Assembly (NCBI GenBank): GCA_025363325.1
Contig: JANYEF010000279.1
Location: 1 to 8,341, forward strand
Direction of reading: 5' to 3'
DNA length: 8,341 nt
Origin: Nitrospira sp.
GTDB lineage: Bacteria; Nitrospirota; Nitrospiria; Nitrospirales; Nitrospiraceae
The stretch's first letter is position 1. Each line of letters begins with the position of its first letter. Below are positions 1-7,842 of this stretch, one piece after another. The position numbers and the translations under genes are program-made. The notes below the pieces were generated by a model that had not been told where the DNA came from, ran no database searches, and worked only from the letters and a program-made list of their open reading frames with translations.

Positions 1-1404
1 ATTACGCAGCATATTGGCGCATACACAGTTGCGGTACGTGGGAAACAGGTAACGTTCCTGGACACGCCGGGTCACGAAGCCTTCACCGCCATGCGAGGTC
101 GTGGTGCCAAGATTACCGATATTGTCACCCTGGTCGTGGCAGCAGACGATGGAGTGATGCCGCAAACGATCGAAGCGATTAATCACGCCAAAGCCGCGTC
201 TGTTCCGATTATTGTGGCCATCAACAAGATCGACAAGCCCGGCGCCAATTCTGATCGTGTTAAAAACGCCTTATCTGAACATGGACTCATTTCTGAGTCC
301 TGGGGCGGCGACACGATCATGGTTGAGGTCTCGGCCAAGGAGAAGACCGGTCTGGAGACCTTACTCGAGATGATTCTCCTGCAATCCGAAGTGCTAGAGC
401 TCAAGGCCGACCCGCATCGGTTGGCTAAGGGCGTGGTGGTGGAAGCCAAGCTGGAGAGAGGGCGTGGCCCGGTGGCGACGGTGCTGGTTCAGAGCGGGAC
501 GCTTCGCGTCGGCGACGTGTTTGTTGTCGGGATTTTTAGCGGGAAAGTTCGCGCGCTGATTACGCATACGGGAGCAAAAGTGCAAGAGGCCGGTCCTTCT
601 ATTCCGGTAGAAGTGGCGGGGCTCCCGGGTGTGCCGTCCGCGGGTGATGTATTTCAGGTCGTCAAAGACGAGCGGGTCGCGCGAGAGATTGCGGAAGATC
701 GAGCTCGGAAGCAGCGAACGGCTGATTTGTCTGGGTCGGCGAAGGTCACGCTCGACGACTTGTTTTCCAAGATTAAGGAAGGGTCGGTCAAGGAGCTGGC
801 ACTGGTCATCAAGTCCGACGTCCAGGGATCGGCTGAAGCGCTGACCGCCAGCGTCGAAAAACTTGCGACCGCCGCGGTCAAGCTGCGCGTCATTCACAGC
901 GGCGTCGGGGGGATCACGGAGTCCGATGTCTTGCTGGCTGCCGCGTCGAACGCCATTATTATCGGGTTCAATGTCAGGCCCGAGCCGAAGGCTGCTGCCC
1001 TGGCCGAACAGCAAGGCGTCGATGTCCGTCTGTACACCATTATTTATGATGCGATGACCGAGATTAAGGCGGCGATGGAAGGGCTACTCGAACCGACGCT
1101 CAAGGAACGGATATTGGGACGGGCCGAGGTGCGACAGGTCTTCACGGTGTCCAAAGCAGGCGTCATCGCGGGAGCCTATGTGGTGGACGGCACGATCACC
1201 CGTGCGGCTGTCGGAGTTCGGGTGCTTCGCGACAACGTGGTGGCCTACGAAGGGAAGCTCGGGTCGCTGCGCCGCTTCAAGGACGACGTCCGTGAAGTGC
1301 AGCAGGGCTATGAATGCGGGATCAGCGTCGAGAATTTCAACGATATCAAGGCCGGGGACATCATCGAGGCCTATGCGGTCGACAAGATTGCCGCAAAGCT
1401 CTGA
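1..1404 (+). CDS. infB: Translation initiation factor IF2, C-terminal 467 residues (5' partial)
   Basis: IF2 is the GTPase that brings fMet-tRNA to the 30S P site and promotes subunit joining. The reading frame is open from base 1, so the start codon, the N-terminal domain, the P-loop (G1) and most of G2 lie outside the window. Residues 1-8 (ITQHIGAY) are the conserved stretch just after the G2 threonine. The G3 motif DTPGH is at residues 21-25, G4 NKID at 75-78 and G5 SAK at 111-113. Domain II follows to about residue 230, then domain III with KSDVQGSAEAL, and the C-terminal fMet-tRNA-binding domain near residues 365-467, including ECGISVEN and FNDIKAGDIIEAY close to the end. The C-terminus is complete. 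An internal ATG at 91 follows the G3 motif and cannot be the true start. It heads the cluster seen here, 16 nt before the DUF503 gene. Identification is secure. Confidence 0.98.
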   Translation: MTQHIGAYTVAVRGKQVTFLDTPGHEAFTAMRGRGAKITDIVTLVVAADDGVMPQTIEAINHAKAASVPIIVAINKIDKPGANSDRVKNALSEHGLISESWGGDTIMVEVSAKEKTGLETLLEMILLQSEVLELKADPHRLAKGVVVEAKLERGRGPVATVLVQSGTLRVGDVFVVGIFSGKVRALITHTGAKVQEAGPSIPVEVAGLPGVPSAGDVFQVVKDERVAREIAEDRARKQRTADLSGSAKVTLDDLFSKIKEGSVKELALVIKSDVQGSAEALTASVEKLATAAVKLRVIHSGVGGITESDVLLAAASNAIIIGFNVRPEPKAAALAEQQGVDVRLYTIIYDAMTEIKAAMEGLLEPTLKERILGRAEVRQVFTVSKAGVIAGAYVVDGTITRAAVGVRVLRDNVVAYEGKLGSLRRFKDDVREVQQGYECGISVENFNDIKAGDIIEAYAVDKIAAKL

Positions 1405-1420
1405 GGCCTGAGTCGACGCC

Positions 1421-1708
1421 GTGGGTATTATCGTCGGACTTTGTACGGTTGAGCTGTTCATCCCCGAGAGTCAGTCGTTGAAGGACAAGCGGCAGGTGCT
1501 GTTGAGTCTGAAAGATAGATTGCGGGGGCAGTTCAATCTTTCCGTAGCCGAGGTCGATGGACAGGATCTGTGGCAGAAGGCCGTATTGGGGCTGGCCTGC
1601 GTGGCCAACGAAGGACGATACGTCAACCAAGTGTGTGACCAAGCGCTGAATCTGATTCGGAGCGTCCCGGCGGTGGAAATCGTCCAGTCTCGAGTGGAAC
1701 TGTTGTGA
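1421..1708 (+). CDS. ylxP: DUF503 family protein (YlxP-like)
   Basis: This 95-residue protein belongs to the DUF503 family, whose B. subtilis member YlxP is encoded between infB and rbfA as here. The family signature is present: an N-terminal strand IIVGLCTVEL, then SLKDKR at residues 19-24, SLKDRLR at 29-35, and FNLSVAEVD followed by QDLWQKA at about 38-54. Its length is normal for the family (about 90-95). The start is GTG, chosen because translation from it gives the conserved N-terminal strand at residue 3; only a weak GAGG lies upstream, so translation may be coupled to infB. Its stop overlaps the rbfA start in a GTGA overlap. I know of no established biochemical role; the fixed position between an initiation factor and a 30S assembly factor suggests work on the ribosome, which is inference. 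Confidence 0.93.
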   Translation: MGIIVGLCTVELFIPESQSLKDKRQVLLSLKDRLRGQFNLSVAEVDGQDLWQKAVLGLACVANEGRYVNQVCDQALNLIRSVPAVEIVQSRVELL

Positions 1709-2130
1709 CGGGGCAGGTCCGGGTGGAGTGCACGGTGGCCAAGACAGGATATCATCGGGCCGATCGTGTGGCCGATCAAATTCGCATGGAAGTGGCCGAT
1801 ATCCTCATGCGGAAGATCAAGGACCCGCGTGTTCAGTCCGTGACCGTGACCGACGTCAAGTTGACCAGCGATCTGCGGATCGCTCGTGTATTTGTGACGA
1901 CCATGGGCACGGAAGAGGAAGAGCGGAACGTCTTTGCCGGGTTGGAGCAAGCCAGCGGGTTTGTGCGCGGTGAACTGGGTCGTCGGCTCTCGCTTCGGTA
2001 TCTGCCGGAGATCGTCTTTGCCCAGGATGTCAGCGGGCCGAGAGGCGATCGCGTGTTGAAGTTGTTGGACGAGCTCCACGTCACAACGGAGGCCAAGGGC
2101 GAGTCGTCCGAAGAGAAGACGGGTTGCTAG
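1705..2130 (+). CDS. rbfA: 30S ribosome-binding factor A
   Basis: RbfA binds the immature 30S subunit near helix 1 of 16S rRNA and helps late maturation and cold adaptation. The 141-residue product shows the typical KH-type-II-like layout: the first helix HRADRVADQIRMEVADIL at about residues 17-34, the KDPRV turn at 39-43, strands VTVTDVKLTSDLRIARVFV, the helix around ASGFVRGELGRRLSLRYLPEIVF, and a closing DVSGPRGDRVLKLLDEL. A short charged tail (KGESSEEKTGC) follows. The GTG start at 1705 overlaps the upstream stop as GTGA, which favours translational coupling. In-frame GTG codons at 1723 and 1735 are alternatives, since the conserved part only begins near residue 16. Identification is secure; the exact start is less so. 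Confidence 0.95.
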   Translation: MTGQVRVECTVAKTGYHRADRVADQIRMEVADILMRKIKDPRVQSVTVTDVKLTSDLRIARVFVTTMGTEEEERNVFAGLEQASGFVRGELGRRLSLRYLPEIVFAQDVSGPRGDRVLKLLDELHVTTEAKGESSEEKTGC

Positions 2131-2143
2131 CACCGGGGATGTG

Positions 2144-3100
2144 ATGATGGGTCTCACTCAGAGCTGTGCCGCCGTCGACGGCGTGCTGACAATCAAGAAG
2201 GAAGCTGGCTGGACTTCCCACGACGTCGTGGCGAAGGTGCGGCATCTTCTCGGTGGAGTCAAGGTCGGCCATGCCGGCACCCTCGATCCTGCCGCAACGG
2301 GAGTATTGCCCCTGTTGATCGGGCGAGGAACCCGTATTGCTGAATATCTGGTTGAGTGGGACAAGGAATATCGTGCGGTGCTTCGTCTCGGTGAGACCAC
2401 CGATACGCAGGATGCGACGGGAACGGTCTTGGCACGCCACACGACGGACCTTGTAACGCCGGAGGCGATTCATGAGGTAGTCAGGCGATTCCACGGGCCG
2501 ATTGAGCAAGTTCCTCCGATGTATTCGGCGGTGAAAGTCGGAGGTGTTCCTCTGTATAAATCCGCGCGCGCGGGCAAAACGATTGTGCGGGACGCCAGAA
2601 CGATCATTATCCATACCCTTGAGGTGGAGGCGATTCAGGAGCGAGATGTGACATTGCGCATCGTCTGTTCGAAAGGGACCTATGTACGGACGCTCTGTGC
2701 CGACATGGGGGAAGCGTTGGGTGTGGGCGGTCACATGTTGGCGTTGGTGCGAAGGCGAGTGGGTCCCTTGACGATCGATCGCGCGCTGACGGTCGATGAG
2801 GTGGTCACCCGTCATGCCCTCGGTCGGTTGGGAGACGATCTGTTGTCACTGGATCGGGCGTTGGACCAACTGGGGGTTGCGGTGGTGGATGAAGAGACCG
2901 CCGATCGCGTACGACACGGGGCTCCGGTGCCTGCGGCCAAGATCCTTCGTTGGGAGGGGGCGGCCGATGGCGAACGTGAGTCACACGCGCCGATTCGTAT
3001 CTATGATACCGCCGGACGCCTGGTGGCGATTGGAAAGTGTCCGGACAATTCGGGAGATGCACTCAAGGTCGAGAAGGTGTTGATCGATCAGGACGTGTGA
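2144..3100 (+). CDS. truB: tRNA pseudouridine(55) synthase
   Basis: TruB converts U55 of the tRNA T-loop to pseudouridine and also acts as a tRNA-folding chaperone. The catalytic motif GHAGTLDPAATGVLPL is intact; with the ATG at 2144 as start the catalytic aspartate is residue 48, the same number as in E. coli TruB. Other family blocks are KEYRAVLRLGETTDTQDATG (about 84-103), PPMYSAVKVGGVPLYKSAR (about 125-143) and CSKGTYVRTLCADMGEALG. A C-terminal segment from about residue 245, with IRIYDTAGRLVAIGK, fits the PUA-like TruB C-terminal domain. Three consecutive in-frame starts exist: GTG 2141, ATG 2144 and ATG 2147. A GGGGA at 2135-2139 leaves 4 nt before 2144 and 7 nt before 2147, so either ATG is plausible. 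It lies 10-16 nt after rbfA. In B. subtilis ribF follows truB; here rpsO does. Confidence 0.96.
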   Translation: MMGLTQSCAAVDGVLTIKKEAGWTSHDVVAKVRHLLGGVKVGHAGTLDPAATGVLPLLIGRGTRIAEYLVEWDKEYRAVLRLGETTDTQDATGTVLARHTTDLVTPEAIHEVVRRFHGPIEQVPPMYSAVKVGGVPLYKSARAGKTIVRDARTIIIHTLEVEAIQERDVTLRIVCSKGTYVRTLCADMGEALGVGGHMLALVRRRVGPLTIDRALTVDEVVTRHALGRLGDDLLSLDRALDQLGVAVVDEETADRVRHGAPVPAAKILRWEGAADGERESHAPIRIYDTAGRLVAIGKCPDNSGDALKVEKVLIDQDV

Positions 3101-3144
3101 GACTTCGTTGCGGGTGAAGGAAAGGAACAAGAAGGAAGGAACCC

Positions 3145-3414
3145 ATGGCATTACTCAAGGAAGCAAAGACCGAGTTGATCAAGCAGTACCGGCAGCATGA
3201 GACGGATTCCGGCTCGCCGGAAGTTCAGATCGCGGTGTTGACCAATCGAATCACGTATTTGACGGAACATTTCAAGCTCCACAAGAAAGATCATCACTCG
3301 CGGCGTGGCCTGCTTCTCTTGGTCGGGCGTCGGCGGCGTTTGCTCGACTATCTTCGTGGTGTCAGCGACGCACGCTACCGTGCGGTGATCGAGCGATTGG
3401 GCATCAGGAAGTAG
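3145..3414 (+). CDS. rpsO: 30S ribosomal protein S15
   Basis: S15 is a primary 16S rRNA-binding protein of the 30S platform, contacting the helix 20-22 junction and forming an intersubunit bridge. The 89-residue length is the family norm. Key blocks are DSGSPEVQIAVLTNRI (residues 21-36), the RNA-binding loop with H42, H46, D49 and S52 in HKKDHHSRRGLL, and RRRRLLDYLRG, then the terminal IERLGIRK. The ATG has a strong purine-rich Shine-Dalgarno, GAAGGAAGGAA at 3131-3141, only three bases upstream of the codon in its longest form, so the inner GGAAGG is the probable contact. It sits 44 nt after truB and 144 nt before pnp, the order seen in very many bacteria. No clear promoter is visible in the 44-nt gap, though one inside truB cannot be excluded. 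Confidence 0.98.
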   Translation: MALLKEAKTELIKQYRQHETDSGSPEVQIAVLTNRITYLTEHFKLHKKDHHSRRGLLLLVGRRRRLLDYLRGVSDARYRAVIERLGIRK

Positions 3415-3431
3415 TATCTCGTCTCGCTGTC

Positions 3432-3539
3432 GCGCCAGGAGGCGCAACGGCGGGCAGTAGTCAGTCGCACAGGTGAACACTGACAGAGGCTGGAGTGTCC
3501 CACATCGCTCGAGTCTCTCTCTGTGGGCATCTGTGGGGC
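3432..3539 (+). promoter_or_regulatory. Structured rpsO-pnp intergenic leader
   Basis: The 144-nt gap between rpsO and pnp has several potential RNA stems. GCGCC at 3432-3436 pairs with GGCGC at 3441-3445 over an AGGA loop. GTCAGT at 3460-3465 pairs with ACTGAC at 3479-3484. CCCACA at 3499-3504 can pair with either of two TGTGGG copies, at 3522-3527 (6 bp) or at 3532-3537, the latter extending to 8 bp with 3497-3498 and 3538-3539, one pair being a wobble. None is followed by a U-run, so these do not look like an intrinsic terminator. In E. coli the corresponding pnp leader is cut by RNase III and used by PNPase to repress itself; that this leader acts similarly is inference. The pnp Shine-Dalgarno starts 7 nt after the last stem. 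Confidence 0.4.
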
Positions 3540-3558
3540 CTAACCAGAGGAGACCCAG

Positions 3559-5676
<2,118 letters not shown>

Positions 5677-5681
5677 CTGCC

Positions 5682-6935
5682 TTGTATCGCAAGCTCGTCC
5701 TGGACAACGGGGTGCGGGTGGTGACCGAACGGATGCCGACGCTCAAGTCGGTCACCGTCGGCGTGTGGGTCAACGCCGGGTCGCGGGACGAGCAGCCTTC
5801 CCAGGCAGGATATTCCCATTTCATCGAACACATGCTCTTCAAGGGAACGAGCAAGCGTTCCTCCGCTGAAATTTCGCGCGAAATCGATGCGCTTGGCGGA
5901 GAGATGAATGCCTTTACGTCGCGTGAGACGACGACCTATTACGTGAAGGTGTTGGATCAGCAACTGCAGCGAGCGCTCGAACTCCTCTCGGACTTGTTTC
6001 ATCATTCCCGTTTCGCACCCAAAGAAATTGAAAAAGAAAAACAGGTCGTCCTGGAAGAAATTCGCATGGTCCGGGACGATCCGGAAGATCTCGTGCAAGA
6101 ACTTCATATGGGCCAAGTGTTGGGGCGTCATCCGCTCGGTCGCGCTATTCTAGGCCGAGAGAAGACGGTCAGAGGGCTGCGACGTCAGGATCTGCTGAAC
6201 TATATTGAGACCTACTACGATCCGGGGCAGACCGTGGTTTCCATTGCCGGGAACTTCGATCAATCCCACCTTGATCCGATGGTCGCGCGGTATTTCGGCA
6301 AAGGCCGAGGGGCAAAGACGAACCACGCAGCTGGCCGCCGCTCTCCTGACCTGCACGGTGGCGTCTTGTTGAAGAAGAAGCGGTTGGAGCAGGTGCATTT
6401 GTGCCTCGGGCTCAAAGGCATCGCTGCTGGTCATCAAGATCGCTATGCGCTGTATGCACTCAACAGCGTGTTGGGTGGCAGTGTGAGTTCGCGACTATTC
6501 CAGGAAATACGAGAGAAACGGGGACTGGCCTACTCGATTTACTCCTTCTTGTCCGGCTATTCGGACGGCGGCATGATCACCGTGTATGCGGCGACGAGGC
6601 CAAAAGAGGTGGATCGTGTCGTGGATCTCGTTTGCCGAGAGATTCGGCGGATTGGGATCAAGGGCGTCGAGCGGAAAGAGCTTGAACGAGCGAAGACCCA
6701 GATGAAGGGCAGCCTGATGCTGAGTCTGGAGAGTTCCCACAGCCGCATGAGTAAGTTGGCAAAGGATGAACTTACGCATGGTCGGCACATGTCACTGGAA
6801 GGCATGCTCGCTGATATTGATTGCGTGGATGAGGAGCAAGTCTTCAACGTGGGCCGCCAATTTATCAGACTGGATTCCCTCGCGATCACCGGGCTCGGGC
6901 CTCTCGCACCCCGCAGTCTGCAGGCCTATAGATAA
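5682..6935 (+). CDS. M16 family zinc metalloprotease (processing-peptidase-like)
   Basis: This 417-residue protein is an insulinase/M16 peptidase of the single-domain-pair type related to mitochondrial processing peptidase beta and to B. subtilis MlpA (YmxG). The inverted zinc motif HxxEH is H46-F-I-E49-H50, and the third ligand is E126 in LEEIR, 76 residues after H50, as expected; it should therefore be an active subunit. The second, inactive half contains REKRGLAYSIYSF, the conserved R-x-x-x-Y type substrate-binding block, followed by SGYSDGGMITVYAAT. No signal peptide is seen, so it is probably cytoplasmic; its substrate is not known from sequence. Start is a TTG, chosen because the family's N-terminal strand (LDNGVRVVTERMP, ahead of VGVWVNAGSRDE) requires it; the next ATG at 5733 would remove that strand. 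It lies 5 nt after pnp with GGCGGG as the only weak ribosome-binding site, so coupling is likely. B. subtilis also places its M16 gene downstream of pnp. Confidence 0.95.
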   Translation: MYRKLVLDNGVRVVTERMPTLKSVTVGVWVNAGSRDEQPSQAGYSHFIEHMLFKGTSKRSSAEISREIDALGGEMNAFTSRETTTYYVKVLDQQLQRALELLSDLFHHSRFAPKEIEKEKQVVLEEIRMVRDDPEDLVQELHMGQVLGRHPLGRAILGREKTVRGLRRQDLLNYIETYYDPGQTVVSIAGNFDQSHLDPMVARYFGKGRGAKTNHAAGRRSPDLHGGVLLKKKRLEQVHLCLGLKGIAAGHQDRYALYALNSVLGGSVSSRLFQEIREKRGLAYSIYSFLSGYSDGGMITVYAATRPKEVDRVVDLVCREIRRIGIKGVERKELERAKTQMKGSLMLSLESSHSRMSKLAKDELTHGRHMSLEGMLADIDCVDEEQVFNVGRQFIRLDSLAITGLGPLAPRSLQAYR

Positions 6936-7017
6936 GAATTCTCTAATAGCAACTCGTCAAGCCCTCAATAGTGGATAAATTAAGCTCGACATGGTTGGCT
7001 GTAAGGTATTGATTATT

Positions 7018-7039
7018 GAATGTATTATTCATTACATTC
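7018..7039. repeat. Inverted repeat GAATGTA-N8-TACATTC
   Basis: Two perfect 7-bp arms, 7018-7024 and 7033-7039, flank an 8-base AT-rich centre. One further flanking T/A pair would add to it across a T-G mismatch. The repeat ends 27 bases before the TTGACA element. No T-run follows, so it is not an intrinsic terminator; its size and position would suit a dimeric regulator. Binding is inference. Confidence 0.5.
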
Positions 7040-7066
7040 GAAGCTGCACACAGGGTAAGCAATTTC

Positions 7067-7095
7067 TTGACACAGTTTCATGATTTCAGTACCAT
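7067..7095 (+). promoter_or_regulatory. Sigma-70-type promoter candidate for the exported-protein genes
   Basis: A perfect -35 hexamer TTGACA (7067-7072) is followed after exactly 17 bases by TACCAT (7090-7095), which matches the TATAAT -10 consensus at four of six positions including the first two and the last. Transcription would begin near 7102, giving an untranslated leader of about 175-180 nt before the ATG at 7280. The element is the best promoter in the gap and reads toward the two exported-protein genes. Confidence 0.5.
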
Positions 7096-7100
7096 GAGAC
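7075..7100. repeat. Inverted repeat across the promoter spacer and -10, possible operator or weak terminator
   Basis: GTTTCATG (7075-7082) pairs with CATGAGAC (7093-7100) over a 10-base loop: eight pairs, one a G-U wobble. The right arm covers most of the putative -10 element, a usual place for a repressor operator. As RNA the stem is followed by AAATTTTTAA (7101-7110), so it could instead be a weak intrinsic terminator for the upstream operon, read from the protease gene. The sequence alone does not decide between the two. Confidence 0.4.
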
Positions 7101-7113
7101 AAATTTTTAACAA

Positions 7114-7126
7114 CGATTCTCAATCG
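7114..7126 (+). repeat. Small perfect hairpin CGATT-CTC-AATCG in the predicted leader
   Basis: Five perfect pairs close a 3-base loop. If transcription starts near 7102 this stem would lie about 12 nt from the 5' end of the mRNA, where stems often protect transcripts from decay. It is short enough to be chance. Confidence 0.3.
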
Positions 7127-7263
7127 AAGGGGCGCCGCACGGAGAAGAGCTAAAAGAGGTGACCGAAATACCTTCACCCGTGGCGCATGATCCTTCAAAC
7201 TGTTTGCTGGCTTTCGTTGCCCATAGACTAAGGGTCCATCGGTTATCGTGATTGTATTGTTAT

Positions 7264-7273
7264 GAAGGAGGGA
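7264..7273 (+). promoter_or_regulatory. Shine-Dalgarno that sets the start of the first exported protein
   Basis: GAAGGAGGGA lies 6 nt before the ATG at 7280 and is near ideal. It overlaps the in-frame ATG at 7262, which has no ribosome-binding site of its own; this makes 7280 the start, and removes six residues that would spoil the signal peptide. Confidence 0.8.
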
Positions 7274-7279
7274 CTAAGT

Positions 7280-7795
7280 ATGCGGAAGGTCCTACTTATA
7301 GCCGCTATTGCAGTGTTTTCTGTGCTCGGCATGCTGACGGCCGAATTTGCCCTTGCTGCCGATGTGGCTAGTACTGGGGTTGGGCCAACTGACAACGTCG
7401 TCGGTGGGAAGCCCATGAAGGGTGAAGTCACCAAGACCCTCAAGGGCCGGGTATGGTCACAGTGGGCAGACAATCCCGATGGAGAGTTGCTCTTTGGGAT
7501 CCAATATTGGAACACCGGTGAGCCTGGTTCGGGAACCCCGAATGGCCGTTCGTCTTCCGATCTCGATGTGAAACCGCCGGATCCATTGTTCTCCTGCTGT
7601 GCCTGGGGCTTTGTCGGTGGCACCGACAAGAACAGCCCCTATTCCGGTTGGTATCATGCTGCCACGACCGTTCGACTGGCAGTGAAGGACAAAGCGTTGA
7701 TGGACCAAATCATCAAGGCTTCCCAGGAACTCGTGGCCATGGAAGTGAGCCTGGATGGGCGGACGATCACTGGTTTTAAGGTTATTAAGGAATAG
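7280..7795 (+). CDS. Exported protein of unknown function (171 aa)
   Basis: I do not recognise a named family. The first 26 residues form a clear Sec signal peptide: MRK, a hydrophobic core (VLLIAAIAVFSVLG) and an ALA cleavage site before ADVAS, leaving about 145 residues in the periplasm or outside. There is no lipobox cysteine. The mature part has TLKGRVW at 53-59, the conspicuous DPLFSCCAWGF with adjacent C106 and C107 (the only cysteines), a stretch rich in Trp, Tyr and Gly (WGFVGG, SPYSGWYHAAT), a strand TVRLAVKD, a helix DKALMDQIIKASQELV and a closing MEVSLDGRTITGFKVIKE. The alternation suggests a small mostly beta protein, perhaps OB-like; that is inference. The strong Shine-Dalgarno fixes the start. 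It is transcribed away from the M16 gene across a 344-nt gap with its own promoter candidate, and is followed 47 nt later by a similar-looking exported protein gene. Confidence 0.88.
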   Translation: MRKVLLIAAIAVFSVLGMLTAEFALAADVASTGVGPTDNVVGGKPMKGEVTKTLKGRVWSQWADNPDGELLFGIQYWNTGEPGSGTPNGRSSSDLDVKPPDPLFSCCAWGFVGGTDKNSPYSGWYHAATTVRLAVKDKALMDQIIKASQELVAMEVSLDGRTITGFKVIKE

Positions 7796-7834
7796 ACCTT
7801 AACAAGCTTTATTTCTTTCGTCCTGTTAAGGAGG
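7785..7834 (+). promoter_or_regulatory. Alternative hairpins over the stop codon and the next gene's Shine-Dalgarno
   Basis: CCTTAAC at 7797-7803 can form two exclusive stems. Upstream, TTAAGG at 7785-7790 pairs with CCTTAA at 7797-7802 over a 6-base loop that contains the TAG stop of the first exported-protein gene. Downstream, CCTTAAC pairs perfectly with GTTAAGG at 7825-7831 over a 21-base loop; this covers the AAGG of the TAAGGAGG Shine-Dalgarno (7827-7834) of the next gene. A ribosome ending at the stop would prevent both stems and leave the Shine-Dalgarno open. The pairing is seen directly; a regulatory role is inference, and part of the repetition comes from Lys/Glu codons at the gene end. 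Confidence 0.4.
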
Positions 7835-7842
7835 ATGCGATT

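Larger units (their letters stand above)
6936..7279. other. Gene-free AT-rich gap with promoter signals and inverted repeats
   Basis: This 344-base stretch between the M16 protease gene and the first exported-protein gene has stops in the + frames and no plausible gene. It is visibly AT-richer than its neighbours. It contains a good promoter candidate at 7067-7095, inverted repeats at 7018-7039, 7075-7100 and 7114-7126, and a leader of roughly 175 nt if that promoter is used. The 80 bases just after the protease stop show no convincing stem-loop terminator. A weak GGTGA/TCACC pairing exists within about 7157-7179. I recognise no tRNA, small RNA or riboswitch class here. Confidence 0.7.

Noticed and set aside
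394..1014. A 206-codon minus-strand open frame inside infB
   Set aside because: It is wholly antisense to conserved IF2 domains, with shadow-like composition and no start signal.
3432..3445. GCGCC-AGGA-GGCGC hairpin as an intrinsic terminator after rpsO
   Set aside because: The stem has only five pairs and no T-run follows, so termination is unlikely.
7209..7221. TGGC...TTGC resembling a sigma-54 promoter
   Set aside because: The GG to GC spacing is two bases too short for the strict -24/-12 spacing of sigma-54 promoters.
6936..7261. A mobile element or attachment site in the long gap
   Set aside because: No transposase remnant, terminal inverted repeat pair, target duplication or tRNA end was found; short dyads near a promoter explain the visible symmetry better.
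7262..7279. Upstream in-frame ATG as the start of the first exported protein
   Set aside because: It overlaps the Shine-Dalgarno that serves the ATG at 7280 and has no ribosome-binding site itself; the added residues precede an otherwise standard signal peptide.
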